Shown one piece after another: positions 1-8,095 of a DNA stretch of 64,000 bases. The notes under the pieces are model-generated. The model saw only the letters and a program-made list of their open reading frames with translations. It was not told where the DNA came from and searched no databases. How positions within the stretch are numbered: the stretch's first letter is position 1; each line of letters begins with the position of its first letter. The stretch comes from an uncultured Coriobacteriales bacterium (GTDB lineage Bacteria; Actinomycetota; Coriobacteriia; Coriobacteriales; UMGS124): positions 62,001 through 126,000 of the forward strand of contig CAKUAI010000009.1 in NCBI GenBank assembly GCA_934636245.1. Reading direction: 5' to 3'. A program made the position numbers and the translations under genes.

Positions 1-1571
1 AGGCCCGCTTTGAGGCGGGACGTGCCTGCGGCGTGCGCGTGAGCGTTGCCTGCACCGACCCTGCGGCACGCGTGGAGCTCGCCGACATGGCCAAGCGCGC
101 CGGTGTTGACGGCCTGCTCGACGTTCAGGCCTGTGGTCCCGCCGTGCTCGACCTGGGGGAGGAGCGCCTGAGCGACCCCGTCGTGGTGTGCGCCCTGCCC
201 GACGAGGGCATCGTGGGCCTCATGGGCGACCTGCCTGCCCGCCTGGCGGCCATGGCGGCCCTCACCCGTGGCGAGCAGCTGGCCGAGGCGCCCCTTGCGG
301 CCCTTGTCACCACCGACATCCTCCAGCGCACGCTCTCCATCGAGCCCGAGGTTGTGTGCAACGTCATCAACGGCAAGGACGATGCTTCCATCCTCGTCTT
401 CCCCAGCGCCGCCCAGGCTGCCCGCGCCATGGTGCAGAAGGCCGAGGCCGGCGCCGACGCCAAAGACGAGGACGCTTCTCAGCCTGAGGGCGAAGCCCTC
501 GAGGGTTCACGTGCCGCCCAGGCCGCCCCTGCCCCGCAGCTTTTCCATACCATCGACCTTCCCGGTGACGCCGGCCAGATCGACGTGCTCGTGCCTGCTT
601 CCGACCAGTTTGCGGCGCGCCTGCACAAGGCCGCCAAGGCTGCAGGCAAGTGGGCCCGCAGGGAGAACATCAGCTGCTACCGCATCTACGACGCCGACCT
701 GCCCGATTACGCAGTGAGCATCGACCTCTACCAGGGTAGCGACATCACGCCTGGTCGTTGGGTTGTCATGAGCGAGTACGCTGCTCCTCGCGGCATCGAC
801 CAGAACCTGGCCCAGCGCCGTCTGGCCGACGCGCTCGCCATCACGCCGCGCGTGCTCGGCGTCGATCCCGAGAACGTCTTCCTCAAGGTGCGCCGTCATT
901 CCAAGGGTGGCTCGCAGTACTCCGAGCGCGTCCGTCAGGGCCGCACGGCTCTTGTCGAGGAGGGCGGCCTGCTCTTCGAGGTCAACTTCTCCGACTACCT
1001 CGACACCGGTCTCTTCCTCGACCACCGCATCGTGCGCTCGATGATTGCCGAGCGTTCCAGCCGCGTGCGTTTCCTCAACCTGTTTGCCTACACGGGTGCC
1101 GCCAGCTGCTATGCCGCCGCAGGCGACGCATACCAGACCACTACGGTGGACATGAGCAAGACCTATCTGGCTTGGGCGCAGCGCAACATGGAGCAGAACG
1201 GCTTCTCCGGCCCCATGCACGAATACGTGCAGGCCGACGTCATGCCGTGGATCTCGCAGCAGCGCCGCACCGGCAACCGCTGGGACCTCATTTACATCGA
1301 CCCGCCGACGTTCTCCAACTCCGCGCGCATGCACAAGCGCGGCTTTGACGTGCAGGTCGACCACTCCGAGCTCATCATCGGCGCATCGCGCCTTCTCACG
1401 CGCACCGGCTCGATCATCTTCTCGTGCAACCTGCGCGGCTTTGAGCCCGACCTTGAGAAGCTCGACAAGGCCGGCATCGAGCTCGAGGATGTGACCGCCT
1501 CCACCATTCCGCGCGACTTCGAGCGCAACGCCCGCATCCATCACTGCTATCTGGCTCGTCGCGTTCGCTAA
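1..1571 (+). CDS. rlmL: 23S rRNA guanine methyltransferase RlmKL-type (5' end outside the window)
   Basis: The reading frame is open from base 3 with no stop before the first GTG at 33, so the gene starts upstream of the window. The visible C-terminal part closely resembles the RlmK half of E. coli RlmKL, which makes m7G2069 in 23S rRNA; the RlmL half makes m2G2445. Family blocks include VNFSDYLDTGLFLDHRIVRS, a SAM-binding FLNLFAYTGAAS, TTVDMSKTYLAWA and the catalytic-site IDPPTFSNS. About 170 N-terminal residues seen here are poorly conserved and contain an Ala/Glu-rich linker near residues 140-165. An intrinsic terminator follows at 1584-1639, so the gene ends its transcript. The family assignment is strong; which two guanines are modified in this organism is inferred. 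Confidence 0.88.
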   Translation, partial: ARFEAGRACGVRVSVACTDPAARVELADMAKRAGVDGLLDVQACGPAVLDLGEERLSDPVVVCALPDEGIVGLMGDLPARLAAMAALTRGEQLAEAPLAALVTTDILQRTLSIEPEVVCNVINGKDDASILVFPSAAQAARAMVQKAEAGADAKDEDASQPEGEALEGSRAAQAAPAPQLFHTIDLPGDAGQIDVLVPASDQFAARLHKAAKAAGKWARRENISCYRIYDADLPDYAVSIDLYQGSDITPGRWVVMSEYAAPRGIDQNLAQRRLADALAITPRVLGVDPENVFLKVRRHSKGGSQYSERVRQGRTALVEEGGLLFEVNFSDYLDTGLFLDHRIVRSMIAERSSRVRFLNLFAYTGAASCYAAAGDAYQTTTVDMSKTYLAWAQRNMEQNGFSGPMHEYVQADVMPWISQQRRTGNRWDLIYIDPPTFSNSARMHKRGFDVQVDHSELIIGASRLLTRTGSIIFSCNLRGFEPDLEKLDKAGIELEDVTASTIPRDFERNARIHHCYLARRVR

Positions 1572-1583
1572 GTTTGCATCCTT

Positions 1584-1639
1584 GCCGCTGGCCGTTTGTT
1601 TGGTTTTTGAGACAAGGGCCAGCGGCTAGGTGCCTTTTT
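1584..1639 (+). terminator. Intrinsic terminator after rlmKL
   Basis: A 10-bp perfect stem (1584-1593 with 1617-1626, GCCGCTGGCC/GGCCAGCGGC) is followed eight bases later by a run of five T. It lies 12 bases after the stop codon. Confidence 0.7.
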
Positions 1640-1697
1640 CCTGCCCCTTTGACTAAAATGGAAGTTCTACACCATCCAACTCACACAGGGGGCAGCT

Positions 1698-2267
1698 ATG
1701 AGCGACATGTCAGCCGAAGAGCAGGTAATGCAGTTGTGGCAGCAGGCCCTTTCCGGTCGCAGCCGTAAAGAGCGTCAGATTGCCGCCCATGCCTTTGCCG
1801 TGGCCAGCGTTTCCGTTCCCGAAAAGGTTGCCGCCTATGCCGACGTCCTCGTGAGCGCCGTTGGGCGCCCCGAGGCTCAGACGCGCTGGGAGTCGCTTGA
1901 CGCGCTTGCCCACATCGCGCCCTATGCGCCCGAGGCTGTCGCCGAGGCATTTACGAGTGCTGAAGACTGCCTGTTTGAGGAAGAGTCGGGCCTCGTGCGC
2001 CTCAATGCGTTCCTCTATTTCGTGAGCCTGGGCATGTGTGGCCCGGAGTGGTCGAACAAGGCATGGCCGCTCATGGACGAGGCCATCCAGTGCATGCATG
2101 GCGACGAGGAGTACCCCGAGATGCTTCAGGCGCTCGTTGAGTTTGTCCAGGTCGATATCGACCCTGCCGTGCGCCAGGCAATTATCGACCGTCTCGCGTT
2201 TGATGCCCAGAGTGGAAAGGGCGAGGCCTCTATGCTTGCCCGCAAGGTGATTCAGGCGGCATGCTAG
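1698..2267 (+). CDS. HEAT-repeat-like hypothetical protein
   Basis: A 189-residue soluble, almost entirely helical protein with no signal peptide or membrane segment. Helical pairs such as QTRWESLDALAHIAPYAPEA and GLVRLNAFLYFVSLG resemble HEAT or armadillo-type scaffold repeats, so a protein-interaction role is plausible, but no catalytic motif is visible. The ATG at 1698 follows a GGGGGCAG ribosome-binding stretch; a second ATG lies three codons downstream. The last 38 bases overlap the end of the convergent larC gene, leaving no room for a terminator between them. I do not recognise a specific family. Confidence 0.75.
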   Translation: MSDMSAEEQVMQLWQQALSGRSRKERQIAAHAFAVASVSVPEKVAAYADVLVSAVGRPEAQTRWESLDALAHIAPYAPEAVAEAFTSAEDCLFEEESGLVRLNAFLYFVSLGMCGPEWSNKAWPLMDEAIQCMHGDEEYPEMLQALVEFVQVDIDPAVRQAIIDRLAFDAQSGKGEASMLARKVIQAAC

Positions 2268-3804
2268 CAAGTACTACGCGCAAAACTTCCTGGTAGCCCT
2301 TGCCGCTTGCGTGCGCAAGGGCTGCGAGGCTATCGTGCTCGGGCATGGTGCGCGTCTGTCCGTCGGGAAGCTCCACCGTCTTGGCGTCTACTGTGCCAAG
2401 CGGGGTCGCCACCTTGCAGGGCCTGCGCACAAGCAACGTGCGCTCCATGCGCTGACGCCTCACGCCGATGGTGGTCGTGTTCAAGAAGAGAATATTCTCG
2501 CAGCGCTCACGCCGCCCCTCGTCGCAGATGACTTGAATCTGCCACGCGGGGCGGTTTTTCTTTGTGAAGACGGGGACGAAGTGGGCCTCTTTTGCACCCG
2601 CTGCGAGCAACGCTTCCATGCAATAGCCGAGCGCTTCTCCCGTGCAGTCGTCCACATCACACTCGAGCTTCCAGATTTCGCGAGGCGTGGTGTCGTCTTG
2701 CGTGTCGCTGCGCTGCGGTGCATCCGTCTCGATGAGGTGTGCGCGCAGGATGCCGCTTGTTCCTTTGTTATCACGCTTGCCGGCTCCTACGCCTGTCGCG
2801 GTGATGCGGAAAGAGGCGGGCAGCTTGTCCTGCGTGCGCGTCGCAGCCACGATGGCCGCACCTGTGGGCGTGACGAGTTCTCCCTGGACAGGCAGTACAT
2901 GCAGCGCGATGCCGTGCTGAGCCACCGTGGCGCATACGGCGGGCACGGGCACGGGCAGTATGCCATGCGCGCAGCGTACGGTTCCGCTTCCCTCGCAAAG
3001 AAAGGGGACCACGACCTTGTCGATGTCGAGCGCGTCGAGGCATACGGCCGCCGAGACGATGTCGACGATGGAGTCGACGGAACCTACCTCGTGGAAGTGA
3101 ACCTTCTCCGGCGTGGTGCCATGGGCCTGCGCCTCTGCCTGGGCCAGCACTTCAAACACGCGCTGTGCTGTGTGCCTTGCGCAATCCGTCAGCTCTCCGG
3201 CATTGATGATGGCAAGGACGTCGGCCAGGCCGCGATGCTCATGGTGGTGATGATCGCCCTCGTGGGAATGCTCATGATGGTGGCCGTGGTTGTCTCCGTG
3301 CTCATGGGGGAGATTGCACTCGTTTTCATGCTCGTGGCAGTGGGTCGTCTCTTCATCATGCACGTGGGCGGGAAGTTCACGCCCGCTATGTTCGCGGTGA
3401 TGCTCCTCGTCGTGGTGATGATCGTGGCCGTGCTCGCCTGCGTCCCCATGCTTGTGGGAATGTTCGTCCTCATGCACATGGTGGTGGTCGTGGCCGTGCC
3501 CAGAGTTTTCAGCCTGCGCATGTTCGTGCGCATGGGCGCACGCGGCGTCGCCTTCAAGATGGCCGTAGAGCCACGCCATGTCGTGGTCATGGTTTTCCAG
3601 CTCAGCCTGAAGCTGCACGTCGAAGTCGCAGGCGCGCACGCCGTTCTTCGTCACCTCGCTCACGACAACCTCGTACCCCGTGAGCGGCAGACTTGCGAGC
3701 GTCTTGCGCAGGTGCTGCTCATCGGCCCCCAAATCGAGCAGGGACGCGACGACCATGTCGCCGCTGATGCCCGATGCGCATTCGAGATAGAGGGTCTTTC
3801 CCAT
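2230..3804 (-). CDS. larC: Nickel-pincer cofactor biosynthesis protein LarC with a His-rich insert
   Basis: LarC uses CTP to insert nickel into the P2TMN precursor, the last step of the nickel-pincer cofactor used by lactate racemase and relatives. The start at 3804 (MGKTLYLECASGISGDM) is the typical LarC N-terminus. The C-terminal part carries family blocks VHFHEVGSVDSIVDI, TPTGAAI and NKGTSGILRA. The protein is 524 residues, longer than usual, because residues ~72-190 form an insert with about 40 histidines in HDH/HGH/HHH clusters plus Asp/Glu, a likely nickel store. In Lactiplantibacillus plantarum larC needs a ribosomal frameshift; here it is one unbroken frame. larB lies 35 bp upstream, so the two are co-transcribed. 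larE and a LarA-like racemase are not in the window. Confidence 0.93.
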   Translation of the reverse strand: MGKTLYLECASGISGDMVVASLLDLGADEQHLRKTLASLPLTGYEVVVSEVTKNGVRACDFDVQLQAELENHDHDMAWLYGHLEGDAACAHAHEHAQAENSGHGHDHHHVHEDEHSHKHGDAGEHGHDHHHDEEHHREHSGRELPAHVHDEETTHCHEHENECNLPHEHGDNHGHHHEHSHEGDHHHHEHRGLADVLAIINAGELTDCARHTAQRVFEVLAQAEAQAHGTTPEKVHFHEVGSVDSIVDIVSAAVCLDALDIDKVVVPFLCEGSGTVRCAHGILPVPVPAVCATVAQHGIALHVLPVQGELVTPTGAAIVAATRTQDKLPASFRITATGVGAGKRDNKGTSGILRAHLIETDAPQRSDTQDDTTPREIWKLECDVDDCTGEALGYCMEALLAAGAKEAHFVPVFTKKNRPAWQIQVICDEGRRERCENILFLNTTTIGVRRQRMERTLLVRRPCKVATPLGTVDAKTVELPDGQTRTMPEHDSLAALAHASGKGYQEVLRVVLASMPPESPCGQA

Positions 3805-3839
3805 GAGATGGTCCTTTCCCGCAGCGAGATGACGTGCCG

Positions 3840-4616
3840 CTAGCGGCGGTGGTTGATGAGGCTCGCTTGGTAGCCGGCCCCAAAGCCGTTGTCGATGTTG
3901 ACGACGCTCACGCCGCTGGCGCAGCTGTTGAGCATGGCAAGCAGGGCGGTGACTCCGCCAAAGCTTGCTCCGTAGCCCACGCTTGTGGGCACGGCGATGA
4001 CGGGGCAGCTCGCCAGGCCTGCGACGACGCTGGGAAGCGCCCCCTCCATGCCGGCGACGGCGACGATGACGTTTGCGTTTGCGATGTCGTCGGCATGGCG
4101 AAGGAGGCGATGGATGCCGGCCACGCCCACGTCCCAGGCGCGCACCACACGGTTTCCGAGCATCTCGGCGGTAAGGGCCGCCTCTTCGGCCACGGGAAGA
4201 TCGCTCGTGCCTGCGCATACGACGAGGACCGTCCCCTCACTGTCCGCTGCGGGCTTACCGCCTACGATGCCCATGTGAGCCTGCTCATAGTAGGCGAGAG
4301 TAATGTCCGATTGTGTATCGTTTTCTAAGAGAGACTGGACTTCGGCGGCTTTTTCCTGGTCAAGGCGCGTCACCATGACGCGGGCCTGGCCGGATTGCAC
4401 GAGGGCGCCCACGATGCCGGCAATTTGCTTGGCAGTCTTCCCTGCGCCGTACACGACTTCCGACACGCCCTGGCGCGCGCCGCGCTGTAGGTCGAGGGTG
4501 GCGTATTCGAGTTTGGCCACGTCGGCTGTGCCGATGCGACGCGCCGCCTCTTTGGCAGGCACGCGACCCTGTGAAACCTCGTCCAAAAGCGCGAGCAGCT
4601 CGCTTCTTTCCATCAC
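3840..4616 (-). CDS. larB: Nickel-pincer cofactor biosynthesis protein LarB
   Basis: LarB carboxylates and hydrolyses nicotinic acid adenine dinucleotide to give the dicarboxylated mononucleotide that LarE then sulfurates. The 258-residue protein has the usual two parts: an N-terminal family region (LDLQRGARQGVSEVVYGAGK) and a C-terminal PurE/AIR-carboxylase-like domain with VCAGTSDLPVAEEA, AGMEGALPSVVAGL and PTSVGYGASFGG. Two adjacent ATG codons at 4616 and 4613 could both start it; the sequence AGGGAGAC just upstream serves either. It is the first gene of larB-larC and reads away from the isoaspartyl peptidase gene across a 183-bp gap in which I see no convincing promoter. Confidence 0.94.
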   Translation of the reverse strand: MMERSELLALLDEVSQGRVPAKEAARRIGTADVAKLEYATLDLQRGARQGVSEVVYGAGKTAKQIAGIVGALVQSGQARVMVTRLDQEKAAEVQSLLENDTQSDITLAYYEQAHMGIVGGKPAADSEGTVLVVCAGTSDLPVAEEAALTAEMLGNRVVRAWDVGVAGIHRLLRHADDIANANVIVAVAGMEGALPSVVAGLASCPVIAVPTSVGYGASFGGVTALLAMLNSCASGVSVVNIDNGFGAGYQASLINHRR

Positions 4617-4799
4617 GTCTCCCTTCGCATGTGCGAAAAGACTCTACCATTTGAGGGCAACTGCACCTTTCAAGACATCTATCTTTAGCGATTTGCACAA
4701 GCATGCTGCATCAAGGTGGACTACACTGCTCACACCCGCGCGGCAAACATCCGCAGGGCCGTTTGGTCAGTCACGCACGTCACACGAAAGGTCGCTCAA

Positions 4800-5735
4800 A
4801 TGGCTGAGACTCCTATCGTCTATTCCACTGAAGGCGCCGCCGGCAAGCCGGTCGTCGTCGTCCACGGCGGTGCCGGCCGTCGCCGTCATCCCTTCACCCC
4901 CGAGCGCGAGCAGCAGGCTGCCGCAGACATCAAGTGCGCCCTCGACGCCGCCATGGCGGTGCTCGACGCAGGTGGCAGCGCTCTGGATGCCGTTGTTGCC
5001 GGCGTGCATGTGATGGAGGATGCCCCCGAGTTCAACGCAGGCCGTGGCGCGGCCCTCACGAGTGAGGGCAGGGCGGAGATGGACAGCTGCGTCATGACCG
5101 GCGACGGCCGCTGCGGCGCTGTCGCGGGCGCCGATTGCGTGCGCAACCCCATTGACGCTGCCCGCGCCGTCATGGAGAAGACCCCGCATGTCCTCATGGT
5201 GGAGCCCACCGAGGCCCAGTGCGAGGCCTGGGGCGTCCAGACCGCCCCGCAGTCGTACTTCATCCTGCCTGAGCGTGAGAAGCAGCTCGCCGAGCTCCAA
5301 GCCCTGCCTGACGGCGGTTGGGACAAGCCCGGCCACGGCACCATCGGCGTCGTCGCACGCGACGCCGCCGGCAACATCGCGGCCGGTACCTCCACGGGCG
5401 GCGTGACCAACCAGCAGCCGGGCCGCGTGGGTGACTCTCCCATTGCCGGTGCAGGCACCTATGCCAACCAGCAGACGCTGGCCGTTTCATGCACGGGCAC
5501 GGGCGAGCGCTTCATCCAGGAAAGCGCCGGCTACCAGCTGCATGCCCGCGTGCTGTGGGCGGGCCAGACTCCCTGCGACGCCGCAAAGGCCGTGCTTGAG
5601 GCCGTGGAGGACCGCGGCGGCGACGGTGGCCTCATCTGCATCCCCGTTGAGGGCGAGGCCGTCGTTGCCCACAACGCCTGCGCCCAGATGGACTGGGGTT
5701 ATGCATTCGGTGACGTCCGAGTGACCCACAACTAG
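4800..5735 (+). CDS. iaaA: Isoaspartyl peptidase / plant-type L-asparaginase
   Basis: An Ntn-hydrolase that removes N-terminal isoaspartyl residues from damaged peptides and hydrolyses L-asparagine. The precursor is cleaved before a threonine nucleophile, seen here in GHGTIGVVARD (around residue 182). Substrate-binding blocks GRVGDSPIAGAGTYA and GTGERFIQ, and the N-terminal VVVHGGAG, are all intact. Length (311 residues) is normal for the family. The start at 4800 is chosen because GAAAGG lies eight bases upstream and the protein then begins just before VVVHGGAG; an in-frame upstream ATG at 4716 would add unconserved residues. No signal peptide, so cytoplasmic. It is a single-gene unit ended by a strong terminator. 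Confidence 0.9.
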   Translation: MAETPIVYSTEGAAGKPVVVVHGGAGRRRHPFTPEREQQAAADIKCALDAAMAVLDAGGSALDAVVAGVHVMEDAPEFNAGRGAALTSEGRAEMDSCVMTGDGRCGAVAGADCVRNPIDAARAVMEKTPHVLMVEPTEAQCEAWGVQTAPQSYFILPEREKQLAELQALPDGGWDKPGHGTIGVVARDAAGNIAAGTSTGGVTNQQPGRVGDSPIAGAGTYANQQTLAVSCTGTGERFIQESAGYQLHARVLWAGQTPCDAAKAVLEAVEDRGGDGGLICIPVEGEAVVAHNACAQMDWGYAFGDVRVTHN

Positions 5736-5760
5736 GCTTTTCCGTAGAGCGCGTATACAA

Positions 5761-5825
5761 GGCTGGGTTCTGCTATCAGGGGTTATTCAGACGCCTGAAT
5801 CGAATGGCAGAACCCAGCTTCTTTT
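5761..5825 (+). terminator. Two-tiered intrinsic terminator after iaaA
   Basis: Outer stem GGCTGGGTTCTGC (5761-5773) pairs with GCAGAACCCAGC (5807-5818) and is followed by TTCTTTTT. An inner stem ATTCAG/CTGAAT (5785-5790 with 5795-5800) sits in the loop. Confidence 0.85.
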
Positions 5826-5895
5826 TATGCACACATTCTTATATTACAATGAAGCGCTATACGCCATGATCCCTACCCCTTTCAGGAGGAAACGT

Positions 5896-7119
5896 ATGGC
5901 GCTTTCAGATGAAAGCAAAGCCTGCTCTAGGCCGTATGGCCGCGCAATCGCGGCCGTTGCCCTGGGGCTTGCAATGACGGTTGGCGGTGCATGGGCGTTG
6001 GGCCCGACCATCGGCAACGCCCATGCCGACTCCAAGGAGACTCTGGCCCAGCTGCGCCAAGAGGTCTCTGCCAAGAGCCAGGCGTACAACGAGGCCATGG
6101 AGGCCACCGCGCAGGCGCAGGCCGATGTCGAAGACTGCCGCGCACGCATTGCCGACATCGAGTCCCGCATTCCCGGCGCACAGGAAAAGGCCGCGACGGC
6201 CATGGTCACGCAGTACAAGTTTTCGCAGAATTCCGCCGGTCTATTGAACGTCATTCTGTCGTCGGATGGCTTTGAGAACTTTGTTGCCACGCTGACCTAT
6301 CTCAACACGGTGCAAACCTACACGTCTGGCCAGCTTGAGGGCTTGCTCGAGCTCCAAGGTGAACTTGAGCAGGAGCAGGCGAACCTAGAGGGCCTGCTTG
6401 CCGAGGCCCAACAGGCCGAGGACGAGGCCGCCAAGGCACTTGCCCAGGTGCAGGCGGCTGCCGATGAGGCCGAGGCGCGCGTTGCCGAGGAGGAGGCTGC
6501 CAGGCAGGCCGCGCTCGCTGCGCAGGCGGCCGCTGCCGCGTCGCGCGACCAGTCCACGGTGACGACTGAGACCGATTCGTCTACCGGAGAGATCATCTTC
6601 ATCGAGACGAAGCCCGACGGCTCCACCGAGCGTGTGAACGAGGACCGCGCCAACGAGATCATCAACTCGAACCAAAACGCCAATCAGGGGTCTTCCGATT
6701 CGGGCGGCTCGACCCCCGAGCCCGAGCCTGCCCCTGAGCCCTCTGAGCCCAACGGCTCCACCGGTGACTCGACGGTAGATTCATGGGCTGCCCGCATCGA
6801 CGCCTACCTTGCCGGCTCCACGCTGTCGGGCTACGGCCGCGTCTTTGCCCAGGCTGCCCTTGCCTACGGCGTCGACCCTCGTTGGTCACCGGCTATTTCT
6901 TGTATCGAGTCGACGATGGGCGCACACTGCTTCAGGCCTTACAACGCCTGGGGCTGGATGGGCCACAGCTTCTCAAGCTGGGAAGAGGCCATCTGGGCCC
7001 ATGTCGAGTATCTCGGCTACATGTACGGCGGCAAGCTCACCATGGACGCTGCCAACATCTACTGCGACCCCGGCGAGGAGTGGTACTACGCCGTGCTGGG
7101 GGAGATGGAAAGCATCTAG
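5896..7119 (+). CDS. Secreted coiled-coil protein with C-terminal lysozyme-like domain
   Basis: The start at 5896 has a perfect AGGAGG six bases upstream. A signal peptide (arginine-containing start, hydrophobic core, cut after NAHA near residue 44) is followed by a long coiled coil to about residue 215, similar to the N-terminal part of CwlO/FtsEX-dependent wall hydrolases. Next is a Ser/Pro/Glu linker (TPEPEPAPEPSEP). From about residue 292 the C-terminal domain has the SPAISCIESTMG and YNAWGWMG pattern of lysozyme-fold muramidases/glucosaminidases, with SCIES supplying a plausible catalytic Glu. Inferred role: peptidoglycan cleavage during growth or division outside the membrane. The exact bond cut is unknown. 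The mirrored hairpin island follows directly. Confidence 0.75.
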   Translation: MALSDESKACSRPYGRAIAAVALGLAMTVGGAWALGPTIGNAHADSKETLAQLRQEVSAKSQAYNEAMEATAQAQADVEDCRARIADIESRIPGAQEKAATAMVTQYKFSQNSAGLLNVILSSDGFENFVATLTYLNTVQTYTSGQLEGLLELQGELEQEQANLEGLLAEAQQAEDEAAKALAQVQAAADEAEARVAEEEAARQAALAAQAAAAASRDQSTVTTETDSSTGEIIFIETKPDGSTERVNEDRANEIINSNQNANQGSSDSGGSTPEPEPAPEPSEPNGSTGDSTVDSWAARIDAYLAGSTLSGYGRVFAQAALAYGVDPRWSPAISCIESTMGAHCFRPYNAWGWMGHSFSSWEEAIWAHVEYLGYMYGGKLTMDAANIYCDPGEEWYYAVLGEMESI

Positions 7120-7131
7120 GCAGCTAGGGCA

Positions 7132-7236
7132 CGATACATCCCGGACGGGGCCCACGTCTGTCGTCTCGCTGGTCCTCGCCGCGCACAGCGCGGCTGCGGA
7201 TTCGCTCGATGGCAGACGTGGGCCCCTGCTGTATCG
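7132..7236. repeat. Large hairpin carrying mirror core, copy 1
   Basis: A 14-bp perfect stem (7147-7160 with 7213-7226, GGGGCCCACGTCTG) encloses a core at 7164-7209. Outside it seven more pairs form (7132-7138 with 7230-7236). The core TCTCGCTGGTCCTCGCCGC...GCGGCTGCGGATTCGCTCGA recurs inverted at 7358-7403. It lies just after the wall-hydrolase stop codon and could end that transcript, though no long T run follows. Confidence 0.85.
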
Positions 7237-7247
7237 GGCCCGTACCT

Positions 7248-7298
7248 GGCAGGGGGATCAGGGGGATGCTCTGCTCTCCTCTTGATCCCCCCCCTGCC
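7248..7298. repeat. G/C-block hairpin between the two mirror copies
   Basis: GGCAGGGGGATCA (7248-7260) can pair with TGATCCCCCCCCTGCC (7283-7298), with three spare C bases. It sits centrally between the two mirror-image cores and does not share their sequence. Confidence 0.65.
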
Positions 7299-7340
7299 CG
7301 CAATCCCCGCGCTTTGCGCCAGGTCCGCATGATGCGTCCG

Positions 7341-7420
7341 GGCCTGAGGGGCTTGTTTCGAGCGAATCCGCAGCCGCGTTTTCTGCGGCGAGGACCAGCG
7401 AGAAACAAACCCCTCAGGCC
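7341..7420. repeat. Large hairpin carrying mirror core, copy 2 (inverted)
   Basis: A 19-bp stem with one mismatch (7341-7359 with 7402-7420, GGCCTGAGGGGCTTGTTTC) encloses the inverse complement of the core at 7164-7209. The cores differ mainly in the seven-base loop (GCACAGC versus AGAAAAC on the same strand sense). It lies six bases after the cbiC stop on the reverse strand, where the loop-proximal GTTTC/GAAAC gives T-rich RNA, so it may also terminate the cobalamin operon. Confidence 0.85.
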
Positions 7421-7426
7421 TCCAAC

Positions 7427-8095
7427 CTACTCCCTTACATCATCCGTCGCCACATACAGCAGCGCATTGACGATTGCGGCCGCCACGTTGCTGCCGCCTT
7501 TGCGACCCCGTGCCACGATCCAAGGCACGCCGTCAAGCTCCATAATGAGTTCTTTTGATTCTGTCACGTTTACAAAACCAACGGGCACGCCGATGATAAG
7601 CGCAGGTGGCGTGGTCATTCCGTTGTCGATGAGCTCGCGCAGCTGCACGAGGGCGGTGGGGGCGTTGCCTACGGCGTAAATGAGGGGGCGCCCCAGCCCT
7701 GCGGCCTTCTCCATGGCCATGGCGGAACGCGTGACGCCCTTGTCGCGTGCCCCTTGCATGACCTCGGGGTCGCGGATGAAGTTGAGGGCCTCTCCCCCCA
7801 GGCGTGCCAGGGCGCGCTTGTTGATGCCCGACTGCGCCATGGTGGTGTCGGTCACCACGGACGCCCCTGCCTTGAGCGCTTCCACTCCCGCCTGCATTGC
7901 GCCGGGGGAGAAGAGCAGGTTTTCGGCATAGTCGAAGTCGGCCGTCGTGTGGATGGCGCGCATGATGACGGGTGCCGTCGCGGGGTCGAGGCTGATGCCG
8001 CGCTGACGGAGCTCCTCGGCGATGATTTCGAACGAGCGTGTCTCGATGTCACCGGGCTTCACATGCTCGAGCGTGCCCAGGGTGGTTGCACTCAT
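7427..8095 (-). CDS. cbiC: Cobalt-precorrin-8 methylmutase
   Basis: Moves the C11 methyl group to C12 to form cobyrinate. The 222-residue product has the catalytic histidine in MRAIHTTADFDYAENL and the family blocks VVTDTTMAQSGINK and AVGNAPTALVQL. The start at 8095 overlaps the cbiP stop as ATGA, indicating translational coupling; longer in-frame upstream codons lie inside cbiP and are ignored. It is the last gene of the cobalamin operon and is followed by the mirror-core hairpins. Confidence 0.95.
   Translation of the reverse strand: MSATTLGTLEHVKPGDIETRSFEIIAEELRQRGISLDPATAPVIMRAIHTTADFDYAENLLFSPGAMQAGVEALKAGASVVTDTTMAQSGINKRALARLGGEALNFIRDPEVMQGARDKGVTRSAMAMEKAAGLGRPLIYAVGNAPTALVQLRELIDNGMTTPPALIIGVPVGFVNVTESKELIMELDGVPWIVARGRKGGSNVAAAIVNALLYVATDDVRE

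Noticed and set aside
3237..3591. Repetitive CAT/CAC tract considered as a CRISPR-like or tandem repeat array
   Set aside because: No constant repeat-spacer length; it is coding sequence for the His-rich LarC insert.
2311..3843. A 510-codon forward frame across larC, with Met/Val-rich membrane-like runs
   Set aside because: The apparent hydrophobic segments are the complement of the histidine-rich LarC insert (CAT/CAC read as ATG/GTG).
4617..4799. Divergent larB/iaaA spacer searched for a nickel regulator site
   Set aside because: A short AGCATGCT palindrome is present, but no NikR-like half-sites or convincing promoter pair.
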